Shown here piece by piece: positions 24,511 to 36,611 of a stretch of 64,000 nucleotides of DNA. This DNA is from Rhodospirillum sp. GTDB lineage: Bacteria > Pseudomonadota > Alphaproteobacteria > Dongiales > Dongiaceae. Where the stretch lies: assembly GCA_013822765.1 (NCBI GenBank), contig PNKY01000004.1:186001-250000 (forward strand), in the 5' to 3' direction. Under the pieces are notes generated by a model, which was not told where the DNA came from, ran no database searches, and saw only the letters and a program-made list of their open reading frames with translations. The first letter of the stretch is position 1; each line of letters begins with the position of its first letter. A program made the position numbers and the translations under genes.

Positions 24511-26517
24511 ATGAACGAATCAGAAACAGGCGCGCAGCAAATCGCCTCAGCGCACCAAAAGCTCAAAATTAACATGAGTTTAATGGAATTCGAGCAGTTC
24601 CTGGACGGCAGTGTCGCAGCCCCCGACGGGGAGCGCCCGGACGACTGGATCGCGCTGCTCGCGCCGGGCGCTGATGAGGCCACCAGGCGCGGTTTGAGCG
24701 CCGCCTTGGCCAGCCGGGCGGACGATGTCAAACGACAGGTCCGCCCGCCGATCTGGGTCCGTCTTGCTGCAGTGCGAAAAGAGCTGGCGGCCCAGGGTCT
24801 GGCCGGATTCCTGGTCCCGAGGGCCGATGAGCACCAGGGCGAATATGTCCCCAAGCGGGCCGAGCGGCTGGCCTGGATCGCCAACTTCACCGGCTCGGCC
24901 GGCCTTGTGATCGTGCTCAAGGACAAGGCCGCGATCTTCGTCGACGGCCGCTACACCATCCAGGTGCGCGAGCAGGTGGATGCCCAGCTGTTCGAGATCC
25001 GGCACCTGATCAACGAGCCGCCCGAGGCCTGGATCGCCGCCAACCTCAAGAAGGGCGAAGTGCTGGGCTTCGACCCCTGGCTGACCACGCCGGACGCCGC
25101 CCAGCGCTATCGCGAGGCCGCGCGCAAGGCCGGCGCCGAGCTGAAGGCGGTGGATCGCAACCCCCTGGATGCCGCCTGGACCGACCAGCCGCCGGAGCCG
25201 ATCGCGCCGATCTGGCCGCAGGCGACCCAGCACGCCGGCCTCAGCGCCACCGAGAAGCGCGCGCTGATCGCCAAGAAGCTGAAGGAGAAGGGCCAGGACG
25301 CCGCGGTGATTTCGGCGCCCGATTCGCTCGCCTGGCTGCTCAACATCCGCGGCGGCGACGTGCCGCGCACGCCGTTCGCGCTCGGCTACGCCGTGATCGA
25401 CAAGGAGGGCAAGGTCGACCTCTTCCTCGATCCGCGCAAGCTGACGGCCGAAGCACGCGCCCATCTCGGCAACGAGGTCGCGGTGCAGCCGAAAACCGGC
25501 TTCCTGCCTGCGCTCGATGCGCTCGGCAAGTCCGGCGCCACCGTCGTCGTCGATGGCATGACGGCGGGCGTCGCGATCTATGACCGGCTGAAGGCGGCGG
25601 GCGCCAAGCCCGCGGTCGGCGAAGACCCGTGCGCGCTGCTCAAGGCGTGCAAGAATCCGGTCGAGGTCGAAGGCTCGCGCGCCGCGCATCGCCGCGACGG
25701 CGCCGCGGTCTCGCAGTTCCTGCACTGGCTCTCGATCGAGGCGCCGAAGGGCGGGCTCGACGAGATCGCCGCGGCCGACAAGTTGGCGAGCTTCCGTCGG
25801 CGCAACGATCTGTTTCGCGACTTCTCGTTCGACACCATCTCGGCGGCGGGACCGAACGGCGCGATCTGCCATTACAAGGTGACGGAACAGAGCAACAAGC
25901 CGATCCCGGTCAACTGGCTCTACCTGGTGGATTCCGGTGGGCAGTATCTCGACGGCACCACCGACATCACGCGCACCATCGCGGTCGGCGCGGTGAGCGC
26001 CGAGATGAAGGACCGCTTCACCCGCGTGCTCAAGGGCCACATCGCGCTTGGCACCACGCGCTTTCCGCGCGGCACCACCGGCAGCGCGCTCGACGCGATC
26101 GCGCGCCGGCCGCTGTGGGAGGTCGGGCTCGACTATGACCACGGCACTGGCCACGGCGTCGGCTCGTACCTCTCGGTGCACGAGGGGCCGCAGCGCATCT
26201 CCAAGATGCCGAACCGGGTGCCGCTGGAAGTCGGCATGATCGTTTCCAACGAGCCCGGCTACTACAAGGACGGCGAATACGGGATCCGGATCGAGAACCT
26301 GGTGACGGTGATCGAGGACAAGGCGCATCCCGGCATGCTCGCCTTCGAGACCCTGACCCTGGCGCCGATCGACCTCAACGCGGTCGACCGATCGCTGCTG
26401 ACCGCCGACGAAGTAGCGTGGCTCAACGCCTACCACAAGCGCGTGCGCGAGACGATCACGCCGCTGGTCGATGCCAAGACCGCGAAATGGCTGGAGGAAG
26501 CGACGCGGGCGATCTAG
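24511..26517 (+). CDS. pepP: Xaa-Pro aminopeptidase, M24B family
   Basis: Cytosolic metallopeptidase that removes an N-terminal residue followed by proline. The 668-residue protein is the long three-domain form, as in eukaryotic APP1. It has two creatinase-N-like domains (about residues 78-390) and a C-terminal pita-bread domain. Metal ligands are visible: Asp in LVDSGGQYLDGTTD (two Asp), His in GHGVGSYLSVHEG, and Glu in ISNEPGYYKDG and IRIENLVTV. The start ATG has AGAAGG seven bases upstream. The first ~65 residues (MNESETGAQQIA onward) are an acidic, probably helical extension of unknown purpose. It stands alone on the plus strand. Confidence 0.93.
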   Translation: MNESETGAQQIASAHQKLKINMSLMEFEQFLDGSVAAPDGERPDDWIALLAPGADEATRRGLSAALASRADDVKRQVRPPIWVRLAAVRKELAAQGLAGFLVPRADEHQGEYVPKRAERLAWIANFTGSAGLVIVLKDKAAIFVDGRYTIQVREQVDAQLFEIRHLINEPPEAWIAANLKKGEVLGFDPWLTTPDAAQRYREAARKAGAELKAVDRNPLDAAWTDQPPEPIAPIWPQATQHAGLSATEKRALIAKKLKEKGQDAAVISAPDSLAWLLNIRGGDVPRTPFALGYAVIDKEGKVDLFLDPRKLTAEARAHLGNEVAVQPKTGFLPALDALGKSGATVVVDGMTAGVAIYDRLKAAGAKPAVGEDPCALLKACKNPVEVEGSRAAHRRDGAAVSQFLHWLSIEAPKGGLDEIAAADKLASFRRRNDLFRDFSFDTISAAGPNGAICHYKVTEQSNKPIPVNWLYLVDSGGQYLDGTTDITRTIAVGAVSAEMKDRFTRVLKGHIALGTTRFPRGTTGSALDAIARRPLWEVGLDYDHGTGHGVGSYLSVHEGPQRISKMPNRVPLEVGMIVSNEPGYYKDGEYGIRIENLVTVIEDKAHPGMLAFETLTLAPIDLNAVDRSLLTADEVAWLNAYHKRVRETITPLVDAKTAKWLEEATRAI

Positions 26518-26533
26518 CGCTCGATCGGTACTT

Positions 26534-26650
26534 CGTCATTCCGCCTCCGTCATCACCGGGCCGACACGAAGTGTCGAGACCCGGTGATCCAAGTATTTAT
26601 GTGCCGCTCGAACGGACCTGGATGGCCGGATCTTCGTCCGGCCAAGACGG
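26534..26650. repeat. Dispersed palindromic repeat block
   Basis: TCACCGGG at 26553-26560 pairs with CCCGGTGA at 26580-26587, with an inner GACAC/GTGTC stem. GGCCGGA at 26624-26630 pairs with TCCGGCC at 26637-26643. The first hairpin is a near copy of the one at 19088-19122. Together they fill most of the gap between pepP and the EamA transporter. Confidence 0.75.
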
Positions 26651-26782
26651 AGAGAGAGTTGATTCGTCTACGGTGAAGTCCATGCAATTGCTGCATTCGC
26701 CGCATGAGGTCTGGTCGTTTCCCAGCTATGGCATCCGGCCGATAGAGTGTCGACCATCACTCCCCAGTTGGCCCGGCTCTCC

Positions 26783-27685
26783 ATGCGTCCCCTCGACATC
26801 GTCCTGCTCGTCCTGGTGCAGATCATCTGGGGCGCCAACTATGCGGTGCAGAAGGACGCGATCGCCGCGTTTCCGCCGCTGCTGCTGGTCGGGGTCGGCT
26901 ATCTCATCATTTCGCTCACGCTGACGCCGTTCACGCGGCGCACCCATTCGCCGCAAGGAAAGCTGGCGCTGCTCGCCTTCTTCTCCTGCACGCTGCCGAC
27001 CGGCATGACTTTCTTCGGGCTGGCGCATTGCCCGGTGTCGCTCGGCACGTTGCTGATGCAGATGCAGGTGCCGTTCGGCATCGCGGTCGCCTGGCTGCTC
27101 GGCCGCGGCAAGCCGGACCTGCGCAACATCGCCGGCATCGTGGTCGCGCTCACCGGCGCGGCCATCGTCATCGGCGTGCCGAGCTTCGAAGGCGAGGTCT
27201 GGGGCTGGGTGTTCGTCGTCATCGGCTCCTGCATCTGGACCTCGTGCCAGGCGGTGCTGCCGATGGTGACGCGCGACGAGGGGATCAGGCTCTATGCGGG
27301 CTTGTCCCGCCACGCAACGCCGCAGGTGCTGGTCGCCTCCCTGCTGTTCGAGACGGGGCAATGGGACGCGGTCATCAACGCGTCGCCGCTAGCATGGGGC
27401 GAGGTGCTGTTCGGCGCGCTCATTGCGGCGGCCTTGTGCTTCTCGCTCTGGTACAAGCTCATCATGCGCGTGCCGGCGGACAAGATCCTGCCCTTCCTGC
27501 TGCTGATGCCGGCGTCCGGCGTGCTGGCCGGATGGCTGCTGCTGGGCGAGACACTGAGCACCGGGCTGCTGGCGGGCGGCGCGATCATCATCGGCGGGCT
27601 CGCGATCATCCTGTGGCCCCGCAAGACCGATGTACCGGCGATACCGATCGCTCAGGTCGAAGCGGCCGCGCCTCCAGAGATTTAA
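26783..27685 (+). CDS. EamA-family (DMT) transporter
   Basis: Inner-membrane protein of the drug/metabolite transporter superfamily with 10 predicted helices in two EamA repeats, 300 residues. The start at ATG 26783 (MRPLDIVLLVLVQIIWGANY) aligns in length with the second copy at 53019-53903 (MLPRHLAMMVMVQVLWGANF). An in-frame GTG at 26747 would add 12 residues without a ribosome site. The second repeat includes FSLWYKLIMRVPADKILPF, with the usual pair of Pro and Lys turns. The substrate (amino acids, purines or toxic metabolites) is unknown. It ends three bases from convergent ligA. Confidence 0.88.
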   Translation: MRPLDIVLLVLVQIIWGANYAVQKDAIAAFPPLLLVGVGYLIISLTLTPFTRRTHSPQGKLALLAFFSCTLPTGMTFFGLAHCPVSLGTLLMQMQVPFGIAVAWLLGRGKPDLRNIAGIVVALTGAAIVIGVPSFEGEVWGWVFVVIGSCIWTSCQAVLPMVTRDEGIRLYAGLSRHATPQVLVASLLFETGQWDAVINASPLAWGEVLFGALIAAALCFSLWYKLIMRVPADKILPFLLLMPASGVLAGWLLLGETLSTGLLAGGAIIIGGLAIILWPRKTDVPAIPIAQVEAAAPPEI

Positions 27686-27688
27686 CGA

Positions 27689-29791
<2,103 letters not shown>

Positions 29792-29862
29792 TCACTCGCG
29801 CGCTCTCAACACTCAGTCTGCGTCTCGCACCTGCCGGGAAATGTCAGTGCTCGACGATGCTC

Positions 29863-29905
29863 GCATTTTCTACGCCGAACCGGCCTCCACTTCGGCGGAA
29901 AATGC
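29863..29905. repeat. Dispersed Rhizobiales-type palindrome (GCATTTTC...GAAAATGC)
   Basis: GCATTTTC at 29863-29870 pairs with GAAAATGC at 29898-29905. The inner CGCCGAA pairs with TTCGGCG around a GGCCTCCAC-like loop, with a two-base bulge. It sits directly after the recN stop. The pattern, with an AGTGG/CCGG loop, resembles the dispersed intergenic palindromes of rhizobial genomes as I remember them. It has no T run, so it is not a normal terminator. Confidence 0.75.
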
Positions 29906-29906
29906 T

Positions 29907-31574
29907 CTAGCGCGCTTCTGCCAGCAGCTTGTCGGCGGCGGCGCGGGCTTCGTCGGTGATGGTGGCGCCTGCCAGCAGGCGGGCGATCTCCTCGCGCCGC
30001 TGCTTCTTGTCGAGCGCCGCGACGGTGGTGATGGCGTTGTTGCGGAACGTCTCCTTGGCGACGCACCAATGCTGGTCGGCCATCGCCGCGACCTGCGGCG
30101 AGTGTGTGATGACCAGCATCTGGAAATGCTCGCTGAGGCGCTTCAGGCGCTCACCGACCGCGGCGGCGGTGGCGCCGCCGATGCCGGAATCGACCTCGTC
30201 GAAGATCAGGGTCTCGGCCGCCTGGCCGCCGGCCAGCACGACGGTGAGCGCCAGCATGAAGCGCGCCAGTTCGCCGCCTGAGGCAACCTGTTCGATCGGG
30301 CCCGGCGCCGCGCCGGGATTGGTGGTGACGACGAAGCTGACCTGGTCCCAGCCCAAGTCGCCCCAGCGCGCCTCGTCCAGCTTGTCGAGCTGCACGGTGA
30401 AGCGCGCTTTCTCCAGCTTGAGCGGCGGCAATTCATCGCGCACGGCGGCTTCCAGGAACTTGACGGCGCGGCTGCGTCCCTTGCTCAGCGATTCGGCCGC
30501 GGCCATGTAGGCGGTGCGCGCCTTCTGCTCGGCCTCACGCAGCTTGGCGATGCCGCCGCCCTGGTTCTCCAGCGAGGCCAGCTGCTTTTGCAGCCCCTCG
30601 TGGAATTCGGCGAGGGTATCCGGCGTGATGCGATGCTTGCGCGCGAGGTCGCGCAGCAGATAGAGCCGCTCCTCCAGCTTCTCCAGCCGCTGTGGATCGG
30701 CATCGAACGACGCGATCAGCCGGCCGAGCGCCGCCAGACCTTCCGCCAGCTCGATGGTGGCGCGGTCGAGCGCGGCGATCGCCGCTTCGCCTTCCGAGCC
30801 CAGCTTGTCTGCCATGCGCTGCAGCCGGCGCAGCGCCGACGCCATGGTGCGCTCCGACCCGCGGTCGCCGGCGAGGTCGGAAAGCGCGCCGTTCAGCGCT
30901 TCCATCGCCTGCTCGCGGTTGGAGAGGCGCGCCCGCTCGGCTGCCAGCTCGGCCTCTTCGCCGGCCATGGGCGCGGCGAGATCCAGCTCGGCGACGGAAT
31001 GGCGTAGATAGTCCTCCTCGGTGCGCGCCTTGTCGGTCATCGCCGCGGCGTCGTCATGCGCCTGCTTGGCCTTGCGCCAGGCGGCGAAGGCGGCGCGGGT
31101 CTTGGCGAGCTGCGGATCGAGCGCCGCGAAGCGGTCGAGATGCATCCGGTGAGTGCCGGGATCCAGCAGGCCGTGCGCTTCGAACTGCCCTTCGATCTCC
31201 ACCAAGAGGTCGCCCAGCTGGCGCAGCAGCGCGATGCTGATCGGCTGGTCGTTGACGAAGGCGCGCGAGCGGCCATCGCTGCCGACTTGGCGGCGCAGGA
31301 TCACGCTGCGCTCGGCCTGCAGGCCTTGCTCGGCCAGCAGCGCAAAGGCCGGATGATCTTCCGGCAGGGAGAATTCCGCCGTCACCACCGCGAGGCTCGC
31401 CCCCGCGCGCACCAGCCCCGCCTCGGAGCGCGCGCCCAATGCGAGGCCAAGGGCGTCGAGCAGAATCGACTTGCCGGCGCCGGTCTCGCCGGTCAGCACC
31501 GTCAGGCCCGATTCAAACGTGAGAATCAGCTGCTCGATCAGAACGACGTTGCGGATGGCGAGCGCCGTGAGCAT
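29907..31574 (-). CDS. recN: DNA repair protein RecN
   Basis: SMC-like ATPase that helps repair double-strand breaks, 555 residues. Walker A GETGAGKS is near residue 31, followed by a long helical coiled-coil middle (about 160-370, rich in Glu, Ala and Arg). The C-terminal head has signature ASGGELARFMLAL, Walker B LIFDEVDSGIGG and ITHSPQVAAMAD. The length is standard. It follows bamD with an 18-base gap and precedes ligA, a common alphaproteobacterial order. No LexA box was sought in depth; none is obvious in the short upstream gap. Confidence 0.96.
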   Translation of the reverse strand: MLTALAIRNVVLIEQLILTFESGLTVLTGETGAGKSILLDALGLALGARSEAGLVRAGASLAVVTAEFSLPEDHPAFALLAEQGLQAERSVILRRQVGSDGRSRAFVNDQPISIALLRQLGDLLVEIEGQFEAHGLLDPGTHRMHLDRFAALDPQLAKTRAAFAAWRKAKQAHDDAAAMTDKARTEEDYLRHSVAELDLAAPMAGEEAELAAERARLSNREQAMEALNGALSDLAGDRGSERTMASALRRLQRMADKLGSEGEAAIAALDRATIELAEGLAALGRLIASFDADPQRLEKLEERLYLLRDLARKHRITPDTLAEFHEGLQKQLASLENQGGGIAKLREAEQKARTAYMAAAESLSKGRSRAVKFLEAAVRDELPPLKLEKARFTVQLDKLDEARWGDLGWDQVSFVVTTNPGAAPGPIEQVASGGELARFMLALTVVLAGGQAAETLIFDEVDSGIGGATAAAVGERLKRLSEHFQMLVITHSPQVAAMADQHWCVAKETFRNNAITTVAALDKKQRREEIARLLAGATITDEARAAADKLLAEAR

Positions 31575-31592
31575 GAAGCTGCCGGCCCGCCG

Positions 31593-32405
31593 TTAGAAGG
31601 CGCCTTGCAGCCAGGACCCCTCCGCAGGGTCCTGTGGCTGGAGATCGCGCGAGGCGAGGAGGTTATAGGAGTCCTGGTACCAGTCGGTGCCCGGGTAGTT
31701 GTAGCCGAGCACGGCGCCTGCCGCCTGCGCCTCCTCATTGATGCCGAGCGAAAGATAGGCCTCGACTAGGCGATGCAGCGCTTCCGGCACATGGGTGGTG
31801 GTCTGGTACTGCTCGACCACGGTGCGGAAGCGGTTGATGGCGGCCAGGTACATGTCGCGCTGCAGGTAGTAGCGGCCGACTTCCATCTCCTTGCCGGCCA
31901 GGTGGTCGCGCACCAGGTCGAGCTTCAGGCTGGCGTCGCGGGCATAGGGCGTGTTCGGAAAGCGCGCGATCACGTCGCTCAGCGCGCGCTGCGCTTCCTC
32001 GGTGTTGCCCTGGTCGCGGGTCACGTCGGCGATCTGCTCGTAGTAGCAGAGCGCGCGCAGGTAGAAGGCGTAGGCGGCGTTGCGGTTGCCAGGATGCAGC
32101 TGGATGAAGTTCTCGAGCGCGGGAACGGCGCTGTCATAATCGTCCATCAGGTAATAGGAATACGCTGCCATCACCAAGGCCTGGGTCGCCCAGGAGGAAT
32201 AGGGATGCTGGCGCTCCACCTCCTCGAACATCCGGGCGGCCTCGTTGGCCTTGCCCTCTTCGAGCGCATTCATGGCGTTGGTATAGAGCACCTCGGCCGG
32301 CTGGTCGGGGATCTCGGGTTCCTCGCTGGCGCAGCCGATCAAGGCGGCGGCCAAGCCGACACACAGTCCGACGCTCCTCAAGAGATTGGAAATCCGAAAA
32401 CCCAT
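31593..32405 (-). CDS. bamD: Outer-membrane assembly lipoprotein BamD
   Basis: Essential lipoprotein of the BAM complex that inserts beta-barrel proteins. From ATG at 32405 it has 270 residues. The signal MGFRISNLLRSVGLCVGL ends in a lipobox, ALIGC, with the lipidated Cys at about residue 24. The mature part is built of five TPR-like repeats (YTNAMNALEEGKANEAARMFE is the first, AAINRFRTVVEQY a later one). The frame is open 60 codons upstream, but that is the leader and the ftsZ terminator. The gene heads bamD-recN-ligA and is separated from ftsZ by a terminator. Confidence 0.95.
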   Translation of the reverse strand: MGFRISNLLRSVGLCVGLAAALIGCASEEPEIPDQPAEVLYTNAMNALEEGKANEAARMFEEVERQHPYSSWATQALVMAAYSYYLMDDYDSAVPALENFIQLHPGNRNAAYAFYLRALCYYEQIADVTRDQGNTEEAQRALSDVIARFPNTPYARDASLKLDLVRDHLAGKEMEVGRYYLQRDMYLAAINRFRTVVEQYQTTTHVPEALHRLVEAYLSLGINEEAQAAGAVLGYNYPGTDWYQDSYNLLASRDLQPQDPAEGSWLQGAF

Positions 32406-32485
32406 GATGCTGCCGCCAATTCCTACCCCGACGCGGGGCCTGACTATAGAGGGGCGGCAGGGTCCGCTCAAGCGTCTCAAGTCCT

Positions 32486-32530
32486 TGAAAAACAAAGCGC
32501 CCGAAACCCGGACGGACCGGATTTCGGGCG
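32486..32530 (-). terminator. Terminator downstream of ftsZ
   Basis: A 14-bp stem with one mismatch (32498-32511 with 32517-32530; outer CGCCCGAAA/TTTCGGGCG) closes a five-base loop. On the minus strand it is followed by GCTTTGTTTTTC. It lies about 80 bases after the ftsZ stop and before bamD, so it ends the dcw transcript. Confidence 0.85.
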
Positions 32531-32611
32531 AAGTCGAGGCTACCTCAGACGGGTCGGCGACGGCTGCGAACAGCGCGGCGGTCACCGGCCCGGACGCGTT
32601 ACGTCACGCCG

Positions 32612-34420
32612 TCAATTGGCCTGCCGGCGGAGGAACGCCGGGATGTCCAGCATGTCCTCCTCCTGGCGGCTCATCGACATGCGGTCGGCCGGGTCCAGCT
32701 GCAGCTGCGGCTGGGTCATCACCGGCTCCGCCCTCTGCCGCTCGGCCTGCGGGCGTGGGGCCTGCGGGGCGGGCGGCGCCTTCGGGGTCTGCTGACCGGT
32801 CAGGCGGCTGGTCACCTTCTCGAACAGGCTCGGCGCGCGCCGGCGCTGCTCGACATGCGGCGGGTCGATGGTCAACGCCGGCGGCTGCGCGACCGGCGCA
32901 TGCGGCGACGGCATCTGCAGCGACGGCGCCTGGGCCGACATCTGCGGTGCCGTCATCTGCGGCTGCGGCGCGGGTTGCTGCATCCGGGATTGCGGCACCA
33001 CCGGCTCGGCGACCTGCGGCTGCGCACGCATCGCCGGCTCGCTAGCTGGCGGCGCGATGAACGGCCGGTCGTCGATCGCCCGCTCGACCCGCTCCGGCTG
33101 ACGCGAGACCAGGCGATCCAGCGCCGCCATCTCATCCTTGAGGATGGGCTGGCGGGCCGGCTGGGCTTGCAGCGCGGTGGCGCCCATCGTGGGATGGATC
33201 ATCGGCTGCTGTTGCTGGGGCGCGCTCATGGTCGGTTGCGCGACCTTGGTCACCATGCCGAAGCCGGCGGGACGGGCCTGCGGCGCGACCGCGTGGGCCG
33301 TCATTGGCGCAGCGGCGGCTGGTGCATAGCTATTCTCGGCGCGCGCGACGATGCGCTCGCCGCCGTCGGCCGCCGGAGTCGCGGCCTGCATGGTCCGCGG
33401 CACCAGGCTGAGATTGCCGAAGACGCTGTTCGGACGCGGCTGGGTCTGTGCCTGGGCGTCGATGCCGGTCGCCACCACCGAGATGCGGATCTTGCCGTCG
33501 AGCGACTGGTCGAAGGTCGAGCCGAAGATGATGTTGGCGTCGGGATCGACCTCGTCGCGGATGCGGTTGGCCGCCTCGTCGACCTCGAACAGGGTCATGT
33601 CCATGCCGCCGGTGATGTTGATGAGGACGCCGCGGGCGCCCTTCATGCTGATCTCGTCCAGCAGCGGGTTGGAGATGGCCGCCTCGGCCGCAGCGATGGC
33701 GCGATTGTCGCCGGTCGCCTCGCCGGTGCCCATCATGGCCTTGCCCATCTCGCTCATCACCGCACGGATGTCGGCGAAGTCGAGATTGATGAGGCCCGGC
33801 ATCACCATCAGGTCGGTGACGCCGCGCACGCCGGAATAGAGCACCTCGTCCGCCATCTTGAAGGCGTCGGCGAAGGTGGTCTTCTCATTGGCGATGCGGA
33901 ACAGGTTCTGGTTCGGGATGATGATGAGCGTGTCGACGTAGTTCTGCAGCTCGTTGATGCCGTATTCGGCCATCTTCATCCGGTGCGACCCTTCGAAGTG
34001 GAAGGGCTTGGTCACGACGCCGACGGTCAGGATGCCCTGCTCGCGGGCGATCTGGGCGACCACGGGCCCAGCGCCGGTGCCGGTGCCGCCGCCCATGCCG
34101 GCGGTGATGAACACCATGTTGGAGCCGGCCAGCTGCTCGGCGATGTCGCGCACCGCCTCCTCGGCGGCCATGCGGCCGACGTCGGGCCGCGCGCCCGCGC
34201 CCAATCCCTTGGTCACGGTCGAGCCGAGCTGGATGCGCCGCTCGCACTGGGATTGCTGCAGGGCCTGGGCGTCGGTGTTGGCGACCAGGAAGTCGACCCC
34301 CTCCAGCTTGGAGCGGATCATGTTGTTGACTGCGTTGCCGCCGGCGCCGCCGACACCAACGACCGTGATCTTGGGCCGGATGTCAAACGGGTCCTGCGGC
34401 AGGGAGAGGTTAAGCGTCAT
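32612..34420 (-). CDS. ftsZ: Cell division GTPase FtsZ
   Basis: Tubulin-like GTPase forming the division ring, 602 residues from ATG at 34420 (GGAGG six bases upstream; an upstream in-frame start lacks this). The tubulin signature GGGTGTG is at residues 110-116, the T1 loop is [13 protein letters not shown], and the catalytic T7 loop includes [12 protein letters not shown] very long Pro/Gln/Ala-rich linker (about residues 325-590) precedes the C-terminal peptide [12 protein letters not shown], which binds FtsA. The linker makes it longer than the ~390-residue E. coli protein, as is usual in alphaproteobacteria. It follows ftsA after 32 bases. Confidence 0.98.
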   Translation of the reverse strand: MTLNLSLPQDPFDIRPKITVVGVGGAGGNAVNNMIRSKLEGVDFLVANTDAQALQQSQCERRIQLGSTVTKGLGAGARPDVGRMAAEEAVRDIAEQLAGSNMVFITAGMGGGTGTGAGPVVAQIAREQGILTVGVVTKPFHFEGSHRMKMAEYGINELQNYVDTLIIIPNQNLFRIANEKTTFADAFKMADEVLYSGVRGVTDLMVMPGLINLDFADIRAVMSEMGKAMMGTGEATGDNRAIAAAEAAISNPLLDEISMKGARGVLINITGGMDMTLFEVDEAANRIRDEVDPDANIIFGSTFDQSLDGKIRISVVATGIDAQAQTQPRPNSVFGNLSLVPRTMQAATPAADGGERIVARAENSYAPAAAAPMTAHAVAPQARPAGFGMVTKVAQPTMSAPQQQQPMIHPTMGATALQAQPARQPILKDEMAALDRLVSRQPERVERAIDDRPFIAPPASEPAMRAQPQVAEPVVPQSRMQQPAPQPQMTAPQMSAQAPSLQMPSPHAPVAQPPALTIDPPHVEQRRRAPSLFEKVTSRLTGQQTPKAPPAPQAPRPQAERQRAEPVMTQPQLQLDPADRMSMSRQEEDMLDIPAFLRRQAN

Positions 34421-34452
34421 GAGGTGCCTCCATTCTTTTTCAGGGTTGGTGG

Positions 34453-35709
34453 TCAGAAGTTTTCCTTCAGCCACGAACCGATTCGCCCCAGGAAGCCCGC
34501 ATGAGCTTCACTGCCGCGCGCCGATCTTGGCTGCTGGGATTCGCCTTCAAGCGCAAATGTGAGGAGACCGGCTCCCGTCGCGAATGCAGGGCCTCCGGTC
34601 GCGTCGGCCAATCCATGAACCCGGATGGGCCGACCCATGCGCACTTGCTTATCGAGCACCAATGCAGCGAGCTCTCTAACGCCGCTCAACTGACTGGCGC
34701 CCCCCGTCAAGACGACGCGCCGTCCTGCGATCTTGTCAAAGCCGCTCGATTCGAGTCGAGAGCGAACCAGCTCGAACGTCTCTTCAAGTCGCGGTTGGAC
34801 GATGCCGATCAGAATTGATCGGGGGATTTGATTCGAGATGCCGGTTTCTTCTTCGCCGACTTGCGGCACATGGATGATCTCGCGCTCATCCGCCGGTGTC
34901 GCGATGCAGTTGCCGTAGAGCGTCTTGATGCGCTCCGCATGCGCGAGCGGCGTCGACAGGCCGCGTGCGATGTCGTTTGTCACATGACCGCCGCCGATGG
35001 GAACGGAGTCGGTGTAGACCACATGGCCATCGAAGAACACGGCGAGGGAGGTGGTGCCGGCGCCCATGTCGATCACGGTGACGCCGAGGTCCATCTCGTC
35101 ATCGACCAGCGAGGCGAGGCCGGCGGCGTAGGGCGAGACCACGATGGCGCGCGGCTCAAGGTGGCAGCGCGCGACGCAGGTGGTGAGGTTCTTGACCGCG
35201 CCCGCGGCCGCGGTCACCACGTGCATGTCGACGCCGAGCTTCTCGGCGAACATGCCGCGCGGGTCGCGGATGCCCTTGGAGCCGTCGATCGAGTAGCTGA
35301 CCGGGATGGAATGGATCAGGCGCCGGTCGACCGGGCCATGGACCTGGGCGCCCTGCATCAGAACCCGGTGCAGGTCGTGGTCCGCGACCTCGCGGCCGGA
35401 GATTGGCACCTCGACCCCTACGGTCTGGGAGGCCGGATAGCCGCCGGAGAGGTTGATGACGACTTCCTGGATGGTGTCGCCGGCCATCTGCTCAGCCGCA
35501 TGCACGGTGGTGCGCAGCGCGAGTTCGGCCTGCTCCATGTCGATGATGGCGCCGTTGCGCACCCCGCGGGAGATCTGGTGCCCGATGCCGGCGATCGACG
35601 GACGCCCATCCTCGGCCACCCGCGCGATGAAGCAGCACATCTTGCTGGTGCCGATGTCGAGGGCGGCGATCAAGCCGTTGCGCGGGGCGACGCGCGTTTT
35701 TTTGATCAT
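34453..35709 (-). CDS. ftsA: Cell division protein FtsA
   Basis: Actin-like ATPase that anchors FtsZ to the membrane, 418 residues. The N-terminal phosphate-1 motif is [14 protein letters not shown]. The phosphate-2 motif is [14 protein letters not shown]. The adenosine motif is [17 protein letters not shown]-terminal amphipathic helix ([16 protein letters not shown]) would bind the inner membrane. The start ATG overlaps the ftsQ stop (ATGA at 35706-35709), so the two are translationally coupled. The length is normal. Confidence 0.97.
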   Translation of the reverse strand: MIKKTRVAPRNGLIAALDIGTSKMCCFIARVAEDGRPSIAGIGHQISRGVRNGAIIDMEQAELALRTTVHAAEQMAGDTIQEVVINLSGGYPASQTVGVEVPISGREVADHDLHRVLMQGAQVHGPVDRRLIHSIPVSYSIDGSKGIRDPRGMFAEKLGVDMHVVTAAAGAVKNLTTCVARCHLEPRAIVVSPYAAGLASLVDDEMDLGVTVIDMGAGTTSLAVFFDGHVVYTDSVPIGGGHVTNDIARGLSTPLAHAERIKTLYGNCIATPADEREIIHVPQVGEEETGISNQIPRSILIGIVQPRLEETFELVRSRLESSGFDKIAGRRVVLTGGASQLSGVRELAALVLDKQVRMGRPIRVHGLADATGGPAFATGAGLLTFALEGESQQPRSARGSEAHAGFLGRIGSWLKENF

Positions 35710-36611
35710 GTGGCCTTGTCCTTTGGCTTGTCGCCCGCCGGGGCGTCTTCGTCTTCGGGGACGGCAGGATGCGCGCGGCGCAGCACCACCTGGTCGGGCA
35801 GGCGCAGATCGATGATGCGGACGTCCTTTTCCAGGATGCCGTGCTGGTTCTGCAACTCGGCCAAGCGCGACCAGGCCGCGCCCGGATTCTCTTCCGGCAG
35901 TTTCACGTCGACGCCGTTGTCGAAGCGCAGGTTCCAGCGCCGCTTGCCGACGAACACGGCCGCGGTCACCCGATCCTTCAGTTTCGGCTGCTGCGCCAGC
36001 AGGTCGAACAGGCTCTCGGCGCGTTCCGGTGCGTTGTCGCCCACGATCACCAGCAGCTTGGAGTATTTGCGCAGGTCCGCGGTCTCGATCACCTTGCCGG
36101 TGCGGCTGACCAGGAACAGCTTCTGCTTGCGCTGCCACAGCGCCAGCGGCTCGGCTTCCGTCACCGTCACCACCAGGCGGTCGGGATAGCGCCGCTCCAC
36201 TTCGGCCGAGACGATCCAGGGCAGGGCGGCCAGCCGCTCGCGCATGGAGTCGATGTCGAGACTGAGCAGCGCCGCGCCGCGCGGCGCGCCGAGGGCGCCG
36301 ACCACGTCGGCCTGACGGGTCTCGCCGCGGCCGTGCACTTCGACGGTCTGCAGGCTGAGGCCGAGATCGGCGGTCGCACTCAGGGCGACCTCGCTGACCA
36401 CCGCCCATTCGCGCTCCAGCCAGCCGGATTGCACGCTCCACACCGCGCCGCTGCCGATCGCCGCGCAGGCGCCAAAGCCGATGCCGAAGCGGATCGACCA
36501 GCGCAGCCACGCCGGCTGCGGCCGCTTGCGCGGCGGCAGGGCGGTGCGCGACGTCACCGGGTTGCCCCGGCCGCGCGCGATCTTGACCGCGGGTGCCTCT
36601 AGGCGTCGCAT
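35706..36611 (-). CDS. ftsQ: Cell division protein FtsQ
   Basis: Bitopic inner-membrane protein linking early and late divisome parts, 301 residues. A basic cytoplasmic N-terminus leads to one helix near residues 40-60, then a POTRA domain (LSLQTVEVHGRGETRQADVV) and the FtsQ beta domain with ERRYPDRLVVTVTEAEPLALW. The C-terminal tail is Asp/Lys/Pro-rich. It overlaps the ddl end by 13 bases and ftsA by four, so it is tightly coupled to both. Confidence 0.95.
   Translation of the reverse strand: MRRLEAPAVKIARGRGNPVTSRTALPPRKRPQPAWLRWSIRFGIGFGACAAIGSGAVWSVQSGWLEREWAVVSEVALSATADLGLSLQTVEVHGRGETRQADVVGALGAPRGAALLSLDIDSMRERLAALPWIVSAEVERRYPDRLVVTVTEAEPLALWQRKQKLFLVSRTGKVIETADLRKYSKLLVIVGDNAPERAESLFDLLAQQPKLKDRVTAAVFVGKRRWNLRFDNGVDVKLPEENPGAAWSRLAELQNQHGILEKDVRIIDLRLPDQVVLRRAHPAVPEDEDAPAGDKPKDKAT

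Noticed and set aside
26747..26782. GTG start adding 12 residues to the EamA transporter
   Set aside because: No ribosome site, and the paralogue begins at the position equivalent to ATG 26783.
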